Shown here: positions 13,423 through 20,187 of the stretch, one piece after another
Layout: every line of letters starts with the position of its first letter
Numbering within the stretch: the stretch's first letter is position 1
Notes under the pieces: model-generated
Databases searched by the model: none
The model's input: only the letters and a program-made list of their open reading frames with translations
Told to the model about the DNA's origin: nothing
IMG/VR virus record: IMGVR_UViG_3300022752_000354
Coordinates: 1 to 25,525 of that record
Length of the DNA stretch: 25,525 bases
From: a virus
Reading direction: 5' to 3' (one strand)
Position numbers and translations under genes: made by a program

Positions 13423-13540
13423 ACCTATGTATTTAATGGGTGATGATGTTGCACTAGGTATCAACCAAACCTGTGATGACTGCGATGAGATTGATTGTAT
13501 ATGCTTTGAACCTGATAGAATGTGGGGAGATGATGATTGA
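13415..13540 (+). CDS. 41-residue acidic Cys-rich peptide
   Basis: ATG preceded by AGAGGAGGATAG, a strong ribosome site. Contains 'CDDCDEIDCIC', four Cys in a short acidic stretch, suited to binding one metal ion. The start and end overlap the neighbouring genes. Not recognised. Confidence 0.6.
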   Translation: MSEPMYLMGDDVALGINQTCDDCDEIDCICFEPDRMWGDDD

Positions 13541-13661
13541 TATTACAGAACAAGATGAACAAGATGAAATGCTGGCAAAGTTCTGGGCTGACTATGGCGA
13601 GAGTCTATGGGTAGACCCAGCAGAACAGGAAGAGTTATGGAATGATACTGAAAGCAATTAA
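13530..13661 (+). CDS. 43-residue acidic protein ending the early operon
   Basis: 'MMIDITEQDEQDEMLAKFW...' with GGGGAG immediately upstream; either the ATG at 13530 or the one at 13533 may be used. A longer frame starts at 13473 but has no ribosome site and would overlap the previous gene heavily. Very acidic, with several Trp. Could be a charge mimic or binding peptide; function unknown. Last plus-strand gene before the convergent junction. Confidence 0.5.
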   Translation: MMIDITEQDEQDEMLAKFWADYGESLWVDPAEQEELWNDTESN

Positions 13662-13696
13662 GTACAGTGTTATCACTGCGATAGTAACCTATTATA
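13662..13696. terminator. Convergent junction with a weak hairpin
   Basis: Only 35 bases separate the plus-strand operon from the minus-strand sigma gene. CAGTG (13665-13669) and CACTG (13674-13678) form a 5-bp stem with a 4-base loop, followed by AT-rich DNA. It could give mild two-way termination but is not a strong terminator, so the two transcripts may run into each other. Confidence 0.3.
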
Positions 13697-14365
13697 TTAT
13701 TCTTGCGGTGGCTGCACTTCTGATTCTTGTGACTCCTCTTGACTAGACTCAGTGTCAACATCATGATAGGGTTTGTATCCACCTATCTTATTAATGAGTC
13801 TACGAATAGCACGATTAAGTCTCATTCTTGCAGCACTATCTGTCCCAAGTTCTAAGTAATTTGATATCTCACCGAAGTCTAAGTTCTCTGCAAAGCGCAA
13901 GAATATAATTCTTCTATCATCTTTACTTAACTTCCAATAACCTGAGTCAACTTCTAACATCATAATAGTTAGGTTGCCACCTTCGGCTGGGGCAGATGGT
14001 CTGCCTGGTCTACCAAGATTTAATTTATGTGTAACACCATACTCACCACGCAATACGGGTGGTAGTAATGCTTCAACTATTTCTGGTTCATAGTAATGTA
14101 AGTCAGTAACATCATAGCCAATAGACTTAGCCTTCCAACGTTGGCAATAATCTAATGCTTGATTACGAAGTGAACGATAGATTAAATTTTTAGCGTCCTT
14201 CTCACCTATTGCTTCCCAATCTTTAAGTTTATTTGGGTGCTCTGCGAACCATTGATACAGCGATTGTCTTATATCCTCTAACTCTACCATAGAAAATTTC
14301 TTATGGTACTCTGAGGCAACCGCTGTTACAATGTAGTCCCACTTCTCAATGCTGTCCCAATCCAC
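13697..14365 (-). CDS. Phage-encoded sigma factor-like protein
   Basis: 222 residues, GTG start directly abutting the TAA of the upstream phosphoesterase gene. Residues ~20-80 resemble sigma region 2 (helical, 'LEDIRQSLYQWF' then 'NLIYRSLRNQALDY'). Residues ~143-196 resemble region 4 with a helix-turn-helix ('LSKDDRRIIFLRFAENLDFG', then 'AARMRLNRAIRRLINKIGG'). The linker at 110-135 is Gly/Pro-rich, and the C-terminal 25 residues are an acidic Ser/Glu/Gln tail. It should guide host RNA polymerase to phage promoters. As the last gene of the replication module it is timed for a middle or late switch; the late promoters it reads are not identified. Confidence 0.75.
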   Translation of the reverse strand: MDWDSIEKWDYIVTAVASEYHKKFSMVELEDIRQSLYQWFAEHPNKLKDWEAIGEKDAKNLIYRSLRNQALDYCQRWKAKSIGYDVTDLHYYEPEIVEALLPPVLRGEYGVTHKLNLGRPGRPSAPAEGGNLTIMMLEVDSGYWKLSKDDRRIIFLRFAENLDFGEISNYLELGTDSAARMRLNRAIRRLINKIGGYKPYHDVDTESSQEESQESEVQPPQE

Positions 14366-15106
14366 TTACTTCCATACCTTCCCATCGAACACAAATGAAC
14401 CGTCCATATTTACAGGAACAAGGTGTGGTACAACTTTATTTCCATCTACATATAGCACACCAAATCCCTTGTGCCAAGTAAATAATCCACCTCTAATATA
14501 TTTAGCAAATTTAAAGTCCATTAAACAACCGACTTCCATACCCCATATAGTTCTAGGATTACCACCAAAGTATGATTGAGTATAATGTGTCAAGCCCATA
14601 CGGTGCGTGTGTCCACAGACTACACTAAGCCCCGCTCTTTTTGCTAGTCCAAGTGCGGTAGCACCAGCAGTAGGTTGAACATTACCCTCATCACCATGAA
14701 GTAGTAACCAATTCGGTGCTAGTTCATATGGTTTTTCATGATAAGTAATACCTAAGTTATCTAACTTTAAGAAGTTCTTTAACTCTAATTCAGGTAAACC
14801 TGCAAGTCCCGGTGCTCTCATCTTAATAGTATTAAATAATCTATCAGTATGATTACTACGAATCATATGTTTAATCTTTAATGATTCTAATATGCGATAG
14901 GTTTCATCTCTATCTCTGCCGATAGATTTCTCATGTTCAAGTTCAGTACCCTTACTCCAACGAGAGATAGTCTGCATGTCCATTTCATCCCCGACTGACA
15001 CTACTTCATCAGGTTTATAAGACTTAATAAAGCGAGCCAGTACAGACACCGCTTTCCTGTCATGGTACGGTACCTGCAAATCAGACACGCAGACTATAAC
15101 CTTCAT
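14366..15106 (-). CDS. Calcineurin-like metallophosphoesterase
   Basis: 246 residues from the ATG at 15106, chosen because it overlaps the upstream stop as ATGA; a GTG three codons earlier (15115) is possible. The metal-binding blocks are present in order (numbered from that GTG): Asp12 and His18 in 'SDLQVPYHD', 'VGDEMD' (41-46), 'SNH' (87-89, a variant of GNH), 'LLHGDEG' (138-144) and 'CGHTHR' (167-172). Family members hydrolyse phosphomonoesters or diesters, including nucleic acids and nucleotides, with two metal ions. In phage replication modules they are often called DNA-repair-like exonucleases, but this one lacks the extra capping domain of SbcD/Mre11. The exact substrate is unknown. 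Confidence 0.85.
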   Translation of the reverse strand: MKVIVCVSDLQVPYHDRKAVSVLARFIKSYKPDEVVSVGDEMDMQTISRWSKGTELEHEKSIGRDRDETYRILESLKIKHMIRSNHTDRLFNTIKMRAPGLAGLPELELKNFLKLDNLGITYHEKPYELAPNWLLLHGDEGNVQPTAGATALGLAKRAGLSVVCGHTHRMGLTHYTQSYFGGNPRTIWGMEVGCLMDFKFAKYIRGGLFTWHKGFGVLYVDGNKVVPHLVPVNMDGSFVFDGKVWK

Positions 15107-15426
15107 TTGTCCCACTTTCCTCTCAGTACTAGCAACCCTATGATTGCATAGTTTGCCATGTCCTTGAAGGAATCTTCGAAAGACTCGTGCTCTGGTGCCA
15201 TATCCCTTATTGAATCGTATAGATTATTTATACGTGCCAACTTGTCATGCATACGAACCCTTAGCCCATTGATAGCACCACCTGGTGCATCTGCAATATT
15301 TCTTGGTCCGTAATCTTTATGCTTAGATAATAACAAGTCCAATAGTTCTTGGAATGTTTGTGCTACCGCCACTTCAAATGACTCAGCACTTGGCGGATAA
15401 TTAACTTCCCATTCTTTACTTTTCAT
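15103..15426 (-). CDS. DUF1599 / nucleotide modification-associated domain protein
   Basis: 107 residues, ATG start. 'LLSKHKDYGPRNI' (32-44), 'GLRVRMHDKLARINNL' (54-69) and 'ANYAIIGLLVLRGKW' (90-104) match a small all-helical phage family known as DUF1599, linked by others to DNA base modification operons. Acidic residues after 'HESFEDSFKDM' resemble the metal-binding pattern of MazG-like nucleotide hydrolases, so a nucleotide-cleaning role is an alternative. Flanked by overlapping genes on both sides. Confidence 0.75.
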   Translation of the reverse strand: MKSKEWEVNYPPSAESFEVAVAQTFQELLDLLLSKHKDYGPRNIADAPGGAINGLRVRMHDKLARINNLYDSIRDMAPEHESFEDSFKDMANYAIIGLLVLRGKWDK

Positions 15427-15541
15427 TTATATCCCTATCTGTTGGAATTTTTTCTATTATCTTATTAACTGATTGTTGAAGTCTTTCGTAATACCAGTTA
15501 TTAAATTCTTCTTGTCTATCTAGTTCTTTTATACTAGCCAT
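15416..15541 (-). CDS. 41-residue helical protein of unknown function
   Basis: ATG overlaps the upstream stop (TAATG in the minus direction), with GGGGATAA upstream; the end overlaps the next gene by 11 nt. The whole product looks like a charged helix ('EEFNNWYYERLQQSVNKIIE'). No family. The tight junctions and fit between neighbours support it. Confidence 0.6.
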   Translation of the reverse strand: MASIKELDRQEEFNNWYYERLQQSVNKIIEKIPTDRDINEK

Positions 15542-15879
15542 TATTTATCCCCTTCAAGTAACTTCTTAATCTCATCGTCTATCTCCATCATTTGAGATTC
15601 GATTATCATTTCTTCTACTATATCTTTAATCGCCTCGGGTTGTGTCTCAGCCGTAAACAATGTCATGTATGTGGATTGGGTTATAGACTTTATCTGATCT
15701 GGTTTATTAGCATATTTGAATAAACATCTAAGTAAAGAACCTATCATTAATCTTGCACCATTAGGCAGCACTAATGCTGGATCAAACTCTTCATCATCTT
15801 CTAGTAGGTGGTCTGTTGCTTCGAACACATTTTCGAATCGCTCACCGCATTCAGGGCAAGGTGGAATCTCTTTACTCAT
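15541..15879 (-). CDS. Small protein with N-terminal C2H2-like zinc finger
   Basis: 112 residues. 'CPECGERF' (8-15) followed by 'EATDHLLED' (20-28) gives a C-x2-C-x12-H zinc-finger start; the final ligand is not clear. The rest is helical and ends acidic ('MEIDDEIKKLLEGDK'). Overlaps the primase Toprim gene by 8 nt and is coupled to the next gene. Possibly a nucleic-acid-binding accessory of replication; inference only. Confidence 0.65.
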   Translation of the reverse strand: MSKEIPPCPECGERFENVFEATDHLLEDDEEFDPALVLPNGARLMIGSLLRCLFKYANKPDQIKSITQSTYMTLFTAETQPEAIKDIVEEMIIESQMMEIDDEIKKLLEGDK

Positions 15880-16495
15880 TTAGTCCTGCCTTCTCTCTTA
15901 TATAGTCTGCCCCATATTTAACATATGAACTATTAACATCTTCACCATCTGGTAATTGAACAATAGTAACTGGCAGTTCTCTTGCTAGACTATTAGCAAA
16001 TTCTTTCCCTGGTTGATCGCCATCTGCAAATACAAATATTCTTTCAAAGTCTGCAAGCAATCTTGTATAATGTTTCTTCCAAGAGTTAGCACCAGGTACG
16101 CCAACGCAAGGTATGCCAATACAACTAGACATAGTTATTGTATCTAGTTCTCCTTCACATACACCTATATAATTGCCAGCCTTTTCTATATCTAATACAT
16201 TAAACATCTTTGTTTCTGCACCAGTCATACCCATATACTTAGGTTCTACAGCAGGATTAAGACTTCTAAATCTCAAATCAACAACGCCAGTTTTAGTAAT
16301 GTATGGTATAGATAATCGTCCGATGAATGCATCGTGTCCAATCTCAGCCTCCACGACTACGCCTAATCGTGCCAGACGTGCTGCTTCCATTGATATTCCC
16401 CTGCTTCTGAGGTAATCTTCTGCCTGATAAATGTTTGCTGCGTATCTCTGTGTTGCTAGATCCAACAATTCCTTCTGCGATTGATTTTGCTTCAC
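15872..16495 (-). CDS. Primase Toprim-domain subunit
   Basis: 207 residues, GTG start at 16495 with a strong AGGAAAGGG site 9 nt upstream and an in-frame TAG just before it. 'AEDYLRSRGISMEAARLARL' (25-44) is the usual linker before the Toprim domain. 'GVCEGELDTI' (111-120, catalytic Glu) and 'VFADGDQPGK' (155-164, metal-binding DxD) are the Toprim motifs. It makes RNA primers for DNA replication. In related phages this region is fused to the zinc-finger domain encoded by the overlapping gene upstream; here the two frames differ by one base. Confidence 0.85.
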   Translation of the reverse strand: MKQNQSQKELLDLATQRYAANIYQAEDYLRSRGISMEAARLARLGVVVEAEIGHDAFIGRLSIPYITKTGVVDLRFRSLNPAVEPKYMGMTGAETKMFNVLDIEKAGNYIGVCEGELDTITMSSCIGIPCVGVPGANSWKKHYTRLLADFERIFVFADGDQPGKEFANSLARELPVTIVQLPDGEDVNSSYVKYGADYIREKAGLNE

Positions 16496-16733
16496 GTATA
16501 TCTACCCTTTCCTGCTGTGCGATAATTTGTAAACTGTTACCCTGGACTCCGCAGGCGAAGCATATGTATATGTTATTGTCGAGATTAACACTTCCTGACT
16601 GGTGTGTATCGGAGTGGAATGGACACTTGAGATTAACTTGTCCGTGCCCTTGTCGTACTTGCGCTCCATAGTGTATGAGTACTTCTCTGATATTTGGTAA
16701 GTCATTTACCCGCCCTCTTAATCCATTGTTCAA
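16344..16733 (-). CDS. Primase zinc-finger (CHC2) subunit
   Basis: 129 residues. 'CPFH' (37-40) and 'CFAC' (58-61) form the C-x2-H...C-x2-C zinc finger of DnaG-type primases, followed by 'GVQGNSLQII'. The only in-frame start is TTG at 16733, with GGTGG/GGAAG upstream. An ATG at 16705 with a better site is out of frame. The last ~50 residues, overlapping the Toprim gene by 152 nt, become Ser/Gly/Arg-rich and look unconserved. Joining it to the next frame needs a +1 shift. Either a true gene split or an indel in the sequence. Confidence 0.75.
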   Translation of the reverse strand: MNNGLRGRVNDLPNIREVLIHYGAQVRQGHGQVNLKCPFHSDTHQSGSVNLDNNIYICFACGVQGNSLQIIAQQERVDIREAKSIAEGIVGSSNTEIRSKHLSGRRLPQKQGNINGSSTSGTIRRSRGG

Positions 16734-17055
16734 AATCTTCCACCACCCAAGCCTTGTTTATCCCTGCCTGTCTACGTTTAACTATCACGAACTTATTTGG
16801 AACTTCTTTTAATCCTCTAGCCTTAGCATAGTTCTCTGCTTCTACTTCTGCTTCTCGCCAGAACTGTGGTAAGTCTAACTTCTTTGTTGCCTTTAGTTCT
16901 AATATATTTGCTGCGCCATCTAAGAAAGCAACAACATCGCCCTCGTCTTTAGCACCAGCCCTGGTTAATCTTTCAGCCAATACATCTTTAGACCTAAGCC
17001 ATTTAACCACATCAGTTTCAAAGGTTGAACCCTTACGTTTACCATAACTACTCAT
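16702..17055 (-). CDS. Hjc-like Holliday-junction resolvase / PD-(D/E)XK nuclease
   Basis: 117 residues from the ATG at 17055 (a GTG at 17067 would add four). 'GKRKGSTFETDVVKWL' (5-20, Glu13), 'DEGDVVAF' (37-44, Asp40) and 'ILELKAT' (51-57, Glu53-x-Lys55) supply the nuclease set of the archaeal Hjc and phage resolvase family. It should cut branched DNA before packaging or in recombination. The start overlaps the previous gene by 8 nt. Confident on fold, fairly confident on role. Confidence 0.82.
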   Translation of the reverse strand: MSSYGKRKGSTFETDVVKWLRSKDVLAERLTRAGAKDEGDVVAFLDGAANILELKATKKLDLPQFWREAEVEAENYAKARGLKEVPNKFVIVKRRQAGINKAWVVEDFEQWIKRAGK

Positions 17056-17530
17056 GAGTGAACCCACTTATAGGTATACGCCAACCATTTATATAATTAT
17101 CATAGTACTCAGGCTTAGTAAATTCTTCTGGGTATGCAATACCAAATATCTCAACCTCGGAAAAATATTCTAAGTCTAAACATTTAGTACCTATAATAAC
17201 CTTACCTTTATCCTTGCCCCAAAATGGTATGCTGTCTTGAGTTCTTACTGACCTTACCTCTACATTAGTTCCAACATCAGGTAATGAATGGCGCTTCTTA
17301 TGCAGTGCATTAGGATACCAAGGATTATTCCACGCTAAATTATAATGTTTAGCAACAGCCCACTCACATACATTGGCACGTATATTAGCATTGATCTCAG
17401 GTTCTAACTTACCATCAGCCTTACCCTGTGCATAATTAGGTTGGTCAGTAGAGCCAAACTTAGCCAGCCATCTTTCCACTGCAAGCATAGTGCAGACTCT
17501 CACTTCATCTTTACTCAGGGTTATTATCAC
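17048..17530 (-). CDS. Putative nuclease-fold protein of unknown function
   Basis: 160 residues, GTG start overlapping the previous gene by 20 nt. 'NVCEWAVAKHY' (53-63), 'SLPDVGTNVEVRSVRTQDS' (82-100) and 'KVIIGTKCL' resemble the acidic-x-E-x-R/K core of PD-(D/E)XK-like nucleases, with Arg where Lys is usual. The end ('INGWRIPISGF') resembles the tail of phage proteins annotated only as hypothetical. It lies next to the resolvase gene. Nuclease activity is a guess from the pattern. Confidence 0.6.
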   Translation of the reverse strand: MIITLSKDEVRVCTMLAVERWLAKFGSTDQPNYAQGKADGKLEPEINANIRANVCEWAVAKHYNLAWNNPWYPNALHKKRHSLPDVGTNVEVRSVRTQDSIPFWGKDKGKVIIGTKCLDLEYFSEVEIFGIAYPEEFTKPEYYDNYINGWRIPISGFTHE

Positions 17531-17723
17531 GCCACTTTACCTTAGGATATTTAGTTATATTAATAAAGAAAAATATGAAATCAAACCTAATAATTCTAGC
17601 GATAACTGTTGGAAAAACATTATCATCAAACTCAAGTAATCCATAATACTCCATTCCCACACCCCAACAATCTAGGGTATTTCTACTTATAGTTATAGTA
17701 TAGTTATTAATATCTCTTTGCAT
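17511..17723 (-). CDS. 70-residue protein of unknown function
   Basis: ATG overlapping the ATPase stop (TAATG). Contains a hydrophobic aromatic stretch ('FDFIFFFINI', about 47-56) that is short for a membrane helix. The N-terminus looks beta-like ('NNYTITISRN'). Not recognised. Coupled to the ATPase upstream and overlapping the next gene. Confidence 0.55.
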   Translation of the reverse strand: MQRDINNYTITISRNTLDCWGVGMEYYGLLEFDDNVFPTVIARIIRFDFIFFFINITKYPKVKWRDNNPE

Positions 17724-18505
17724 TAGTGATTCTCTGGAATATCATCTACGAACATATACTCAGGATTAAATGCAATCCAGGTCATGAGACCTCCACCTGC
17801 ATCGGCTCTTCCGTATCTGTTCTTAACAGGTGCAACTCCCATCGACGTTCCAACAACACCAAGCGTGCATATAAGTGCTGGAAGTTGTGCCACCTTACCT
17901 TGGATAGCAGAGCGTGGCTGACATGGTGTCCCAAGAACAGCCTCGCTAGTGTGATGAAGAACAACAACAGCCGAGTTCGTAGCACGTGCAAGATATTTCA
18001 ACTCCTTCATGATTGCTCTCATCGAAGCAAACTCTTCGCCACCATCAGTGGCTACATCCATTAAATTATCTACTATGATAAGCGTAGGAGAGCAACCCCA
18101 TAGTTCTTCAAAGGCTTGCACTTCTTCATCAATATCTTGTAGTGTTGGCGCAGATTCAAATGACCAGACTATATGGCTACTCTTTGATAAAGTAGCCTTA
18201 GTCCAACCTAAATCAGATTGCAACATTCCCTCTACATCTGTCTGGTTCTTACCAGAAATCATAGATGCTAACCGCATAGCCATTGTATGTGCATTAGTAT
18301 CAGCAGAGATGTATAGTGTTGGCACCTTCATCTTCAATGCTAACGCTAGTGCGAGTGTGGATTTTCCAACTCCTGGTGCTGCAGCAAACATAGAAACTTC
18401 GGAACGCCTGATGATAATCTTGTTGGATTCGAATGCCTTAAAGCAAGATGGTAATGGTTCCCCACCAATACTGGCACGACCAACTGATCGGATAAGTGTA
18501 CGCAT
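17723..18505 (-). CDS. RecA/DnaB-fold ATPase, likely replicative helicase
   Basis: 260 residues, ATG with AAAGGAA 7 nt upstream. Walker A 'APGVGKST' (43-50), Walker B 'LIIVDN' (142-147), then 'VVVLHHTSE' (180-188), as in DnaB/KaiC/RadA-like ATPases. There is no N-terminal DnaB primase-interaction domain, so the protein is the minimal motor found in many actinophages. It probably unwinds DNA at the fork together with the primase pieces encoded nearby. A recombinase-like role is the alternative. Confidence 0.85.
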   Translation of the reverse strand: MRTLIRSVGRASIGGEPLPSCFKAFESNKIIIRRSEVSMFAAAPGVGKSTLALALALKMKVPTLYISADTNAHTMAMRLASMISGKNQTDVEGMLQSDLGWTKATLSKSSHIVWSFESAPTLQDIDEEVQAFEELWGCSPTLIIVDNLMDVATDGGEEFASMRAIMKELKYLARATNSAVVVLHHTSEAVLGTPCQPRSAIQGKVAQLPALICTLGVVGTSMGVAPVKNRYGRADAGGGLMTWIAFNPEYMFVDDIPENH

Positions 18506-18548
18506 CCAGGTTCCTTTCTAGTTCCGAAAAAAGATTTATGCCAGTCTT

Positions 18549-18938
18549 TTAGTTTACTGGTTTGCACTGGTCTGGAGTTCCTTGAGGTGAAGGACAAGAC
18601 CAAAACGCATAAGGTTTACCGCTTGCCTTACTGATACCCTCTCTCCAAATACGTGCTCCGTGCTTGCACACTGGCGCTGCTGTACCTGATGCTGCCGACA
18701 CTGGGGTTGGAGCGGAGTAGTTCGAGGGCCTTGTGCCTGTAGTGGAACTCGATGTCGATAAAGGGGATAGATTATAAGCACCAACAACTTTCTGTTGTGT
18801 TGCAGCAATCTGTGGAGAGTAATCTCCAATACCCTCTAATAGTACTGATAGTTCATCAGCAGTATTAGCACGGATATTTATCATATCACCTGACGGTGTC
18901 TTGTAGGAAACTTGTAGTTTCCAGTCTTCATTTGCCAT
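18549..18938 (-). CDS. Zinc-ribbon protein, possible single-strand DNA-binding partner
   Basis: 129 residues, ATG start. The N-terminal 35 residues form a small beta domain ('WKLQVSYKTPSGDMINIRA'). The middle (50-88) is a disordered Ser/Thr/Pro linker. The C-terminal zinc ribbon has Cys91-x-His93, Cys115 and Cys125 around 'GKPYAFWSCPSP'. This architecture recurs in actinophages beside the Cas4-like exonuclease, where it is often called a DNA-binding protein. It lies between the exonuclease and the helicase genes. A single-strand DNA-handling role is inference from context. Confidence 0.7.
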   Translation of the reverse strand: MANEDWKLQVSYKTPSGDMINIRANTADELSVLLEGIGDYSPQIAATQQKVVGAYNLSPLSTSSSTTGTRPSNYSAPTPVSAASGTAAPVCKHGARIWREGISKASGKPYAFWSCPSPQGTPDQCKPVN

Positions 18939-18945
18939 TATTTTC

Positions 18946-19551
18946 TCATTTCTTCGAAGTGAATTGACAGTGCTCTGTTAATCCACAACGATTGCAGTTG
19001 TTTGTATTAGGAATAAATATACCAGCCTTACGTGCCTTATCGAAGGAGCGAACTAGGTAATCAAGTTTCTCTTCGGTGTAATCACTAAGGTCTACCATAG
19101 CAGAAGTACCCTCTTGCCTTGCCATCCAGTACGCACCATACTTGACATCTACACCTAAGATTTGTTTAAGTCCTAGTTTGTAGAAGCCAAGTTGTAAAGT
19201 ACTAGTTGGGGTTTGTTGTGAAGTCTTGAGGTCAACCACGACTAACTCACCATCGACTTCAAACACTCTATCGAGAACCATCTTCACTGGTACATCAGCA
19301 AAGACTGGAGTTAACCCCAACTCTACGGCGGGTGCGCCTTCAGGAGTGTGCCAAATTTTCCAATTGTAATTAGCCTTACGCCAATCAATATATGACTGAA
19401 CCCATTCAGGTCCTGTCTGTTGCCAAAAATCTATATTCTCCCTATTAGGAAATGCTTTAGATGTTCTGCCACCAACACGAGCAAAGGTTAAATCAATACC
19501 CTCTGCTTCTTTTATCCAAGCCTTATCCCATAAACTTTGAGCGGTGCTCAC
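18946..19551 (-). CDS. RecB/Cas4-like exonuclease, catalytic C-terminal part
   Basis: 201 residues, GTG start with an AGGGAGG ribosome site 7 nt upstream. PD-(D/E)XK motifs: Asp94 in 'KMVLDRVFE', Asp107-x-Lys109 in 'VVVDLKTS', and 'LQLGFYKL' (119-126, the Q-x3-Y motif). Cys186, Cys189 and Cys195 near the end match three of the four Fe-S ligands of Cas4/AddB-type nucleases. The protein begins at the linker where whole homologues continue from their N-terminal part; that part is encoded separately at 19759-19974. It should resect DNA in phage recombination if the two chains assemble. Confidence 0.85.
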   Translation of the reverse strand: MSTAQSLWDKAWIKEAEGIDLTFARVGGRTSKAFPNRENIDFWQQTGPEWVQSYIDWRKANYNWKIWHTPEGAPAVELGLTPVFADVPVKMVLDRVFEVDGELVVVDLKTSQQTPTSTLQLGFYKLGLKQILGVDVKYGAYWMARQEGTSAMVDLSDYTEEKLDYLVRSFDKARKAGIFIPNTNNCNRCGLTEHCQFTSKK

Positions 19552-19762
19552 GTAAGGCCTCCCTAAGTACTATCTTAGCGTTAAGTAATCCAACCAATTC
19601 AGTTTCATCCATAGTCTTATCAATGAGAGAATCAATAGAGCCAACAGCAACAGCCCAAGTTTCTTGTAGACCATTCAAATATCGGTCACGCATAATCTGA
19701 TTATAGGTTTCCCATGTTATGGTAGTAATCCCATCAGTTTTTTCATTAACAATTTCAATCAT
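19523..19762 (-). CDS. Unknown 79-residue protein inserted within the split exonuclease locus
   Basis: ATG at 19762 overlaps the stop of the N-terminal exonuclease piece (ATGA), and the end overlaps the start of the C-terminal piece by 29 nt. Mixed alpha/beta N-terminus ('MIEIVNEKTDGITTITWETY'), then helical ('LVGLLNAKIVLREALREHRS'). It has no nuclease or metal motif, and I find no resemblance to either exonuclease half. It is translated in a different frame from its neighbours. It may bridge the two halves, control them, or simply be a gene captured at the break point. Confidence 0.65.
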   Translation of the reverse strand: MIEIVNEKTDGITTITWETYNQIMRDRYLNGLQETWAVAVGSIDSLIDKTMDETELVGLLNAKIVLREALREHRSKFMG

Positions 19763-19974
19763 AGATTTTCCAAGTCCCACATCTCAGTTGCGGTATGGAA
19801 TGCAGACCCACCTACGGACCAAACTGATGGCTGTTCGGGTAAGTTAAGCAATCGACCTAAGTAGTACTGATAACCACAGTCGATGTATGTAGTAAATGCG
19901 GAGTATGATATATGTTCAGGCAGGGTATATTCCCCAAGTTGTATAGTCATGTCAGATAGTATATACTTATCCAC
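19759..19974 (-). CDS. RecB/Cas4-like exonuclease, N-terminal part
   Basis: 71 residues from GTG 19974, or 63 from ATG 19950. 'LPEHISYSAFTTYIDCGYQY' (18-37) with Cys33 matches the first Fe-S cysteine region, and 'GGSAFHTATEMWD' (55-67) holds the G-x3-H motif (His60) of the family. The reading stops where whole homologues run into the region encoded at 18946-19551. Neither start has a clear ribosome site. TATACT lies 7-12 bases upstream of the ATG, so a leaderless transcript is possible. First gene of the replication module. Confidence 0.75.
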   Translation of the reverse strand: MDKYILSDMTIQLGEYTLPEHISYSAFTTYIDCGYQYYLGRLLNLPEQPSVWSVGGSAFHTATEMWDLENL

Positions 19975-19975
19975 A
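19967..19975 (+). other. Perfect DnaA box at the head of the replication module
   Basis: TTATCCACA, the full consensus. It is half of an inverted repeat CCACAG-GTTT-CTGTGG (19971-19986). The other half (GTACCCACA on the minus strand) is a poor DnaA match. AT-rich DNA lies within 60 bases to the right. Candidate origin together with the site at 7634-7642. Confidence 0.5.
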
Positions 19976-20070
19976 GGTTTCTGTGGGTACGTAATTGTAA
20001 TCAGTCATACCCATATAAAGAATTCAGGTATGTATAATTATATATCTCTTATATATAATATATAATAATA

Positions 20071-20087
20071 AGACCCTTTCGGGGTCT
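20071..20087 (-). terminator. Small terminator-like hairpin in AT-rich DNA
   Basis: AGACCC (20071-20076) and GGGTCT (20082-20087), 6-bp stem, 5-base loop TTTCG. In the minus direction it is followed by TATTATTATATA, a weak T-rich tail. A backup to the stronger terminator just upstream in transcription order. Confidence 0.5.
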
Positions 20088-20145
20088 ATAATATATATAA
20101 ATATATAATATATAGAGATAGAAAAAACACGAGATAGAACGACAA

Positions 20146-20187
20146 AAGACCCCCCTTCCCAGTATCTCTACTAGGTCGGGGGGTTTT
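20146..20187 (-). terminator. Strong Rho-independent terminator of the tail-lysis operon
   Basis: CCCCCC (20150-20155) pairs with GGGGGG (20178-20183), extended by four more pairs including one G-U to 20146 and 20187, with a 22-base loop. Minus-strand reading ends GGGGGGTCTTTTG, a T-run after a GC stem; plus-strand reading ends GGGGGGTTTT, so it may work both ways. It lies 48 bases past the last late gene. Confidence 0.75.

Noticed and set aside
13473-13529. Upstream extension of the last early gene
   Set aside because: No ribosome site and full overlap with the well-supported 41-residue gene.
16502-16705. 67-codon frame starting at an ATGA junction inside the primase zinc-finger gene
   Set aside because: Start context is good, but the CHC2 motif lies in the other frame; kept only as a hint of a possible early frameshift.
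18549-18829. 91-codon minus-strand frame overlapping the zinc-ribbon gene
   Set aside because: Same-strand frame shadow, Gln/His/Arg-rich, without a ribosome site.
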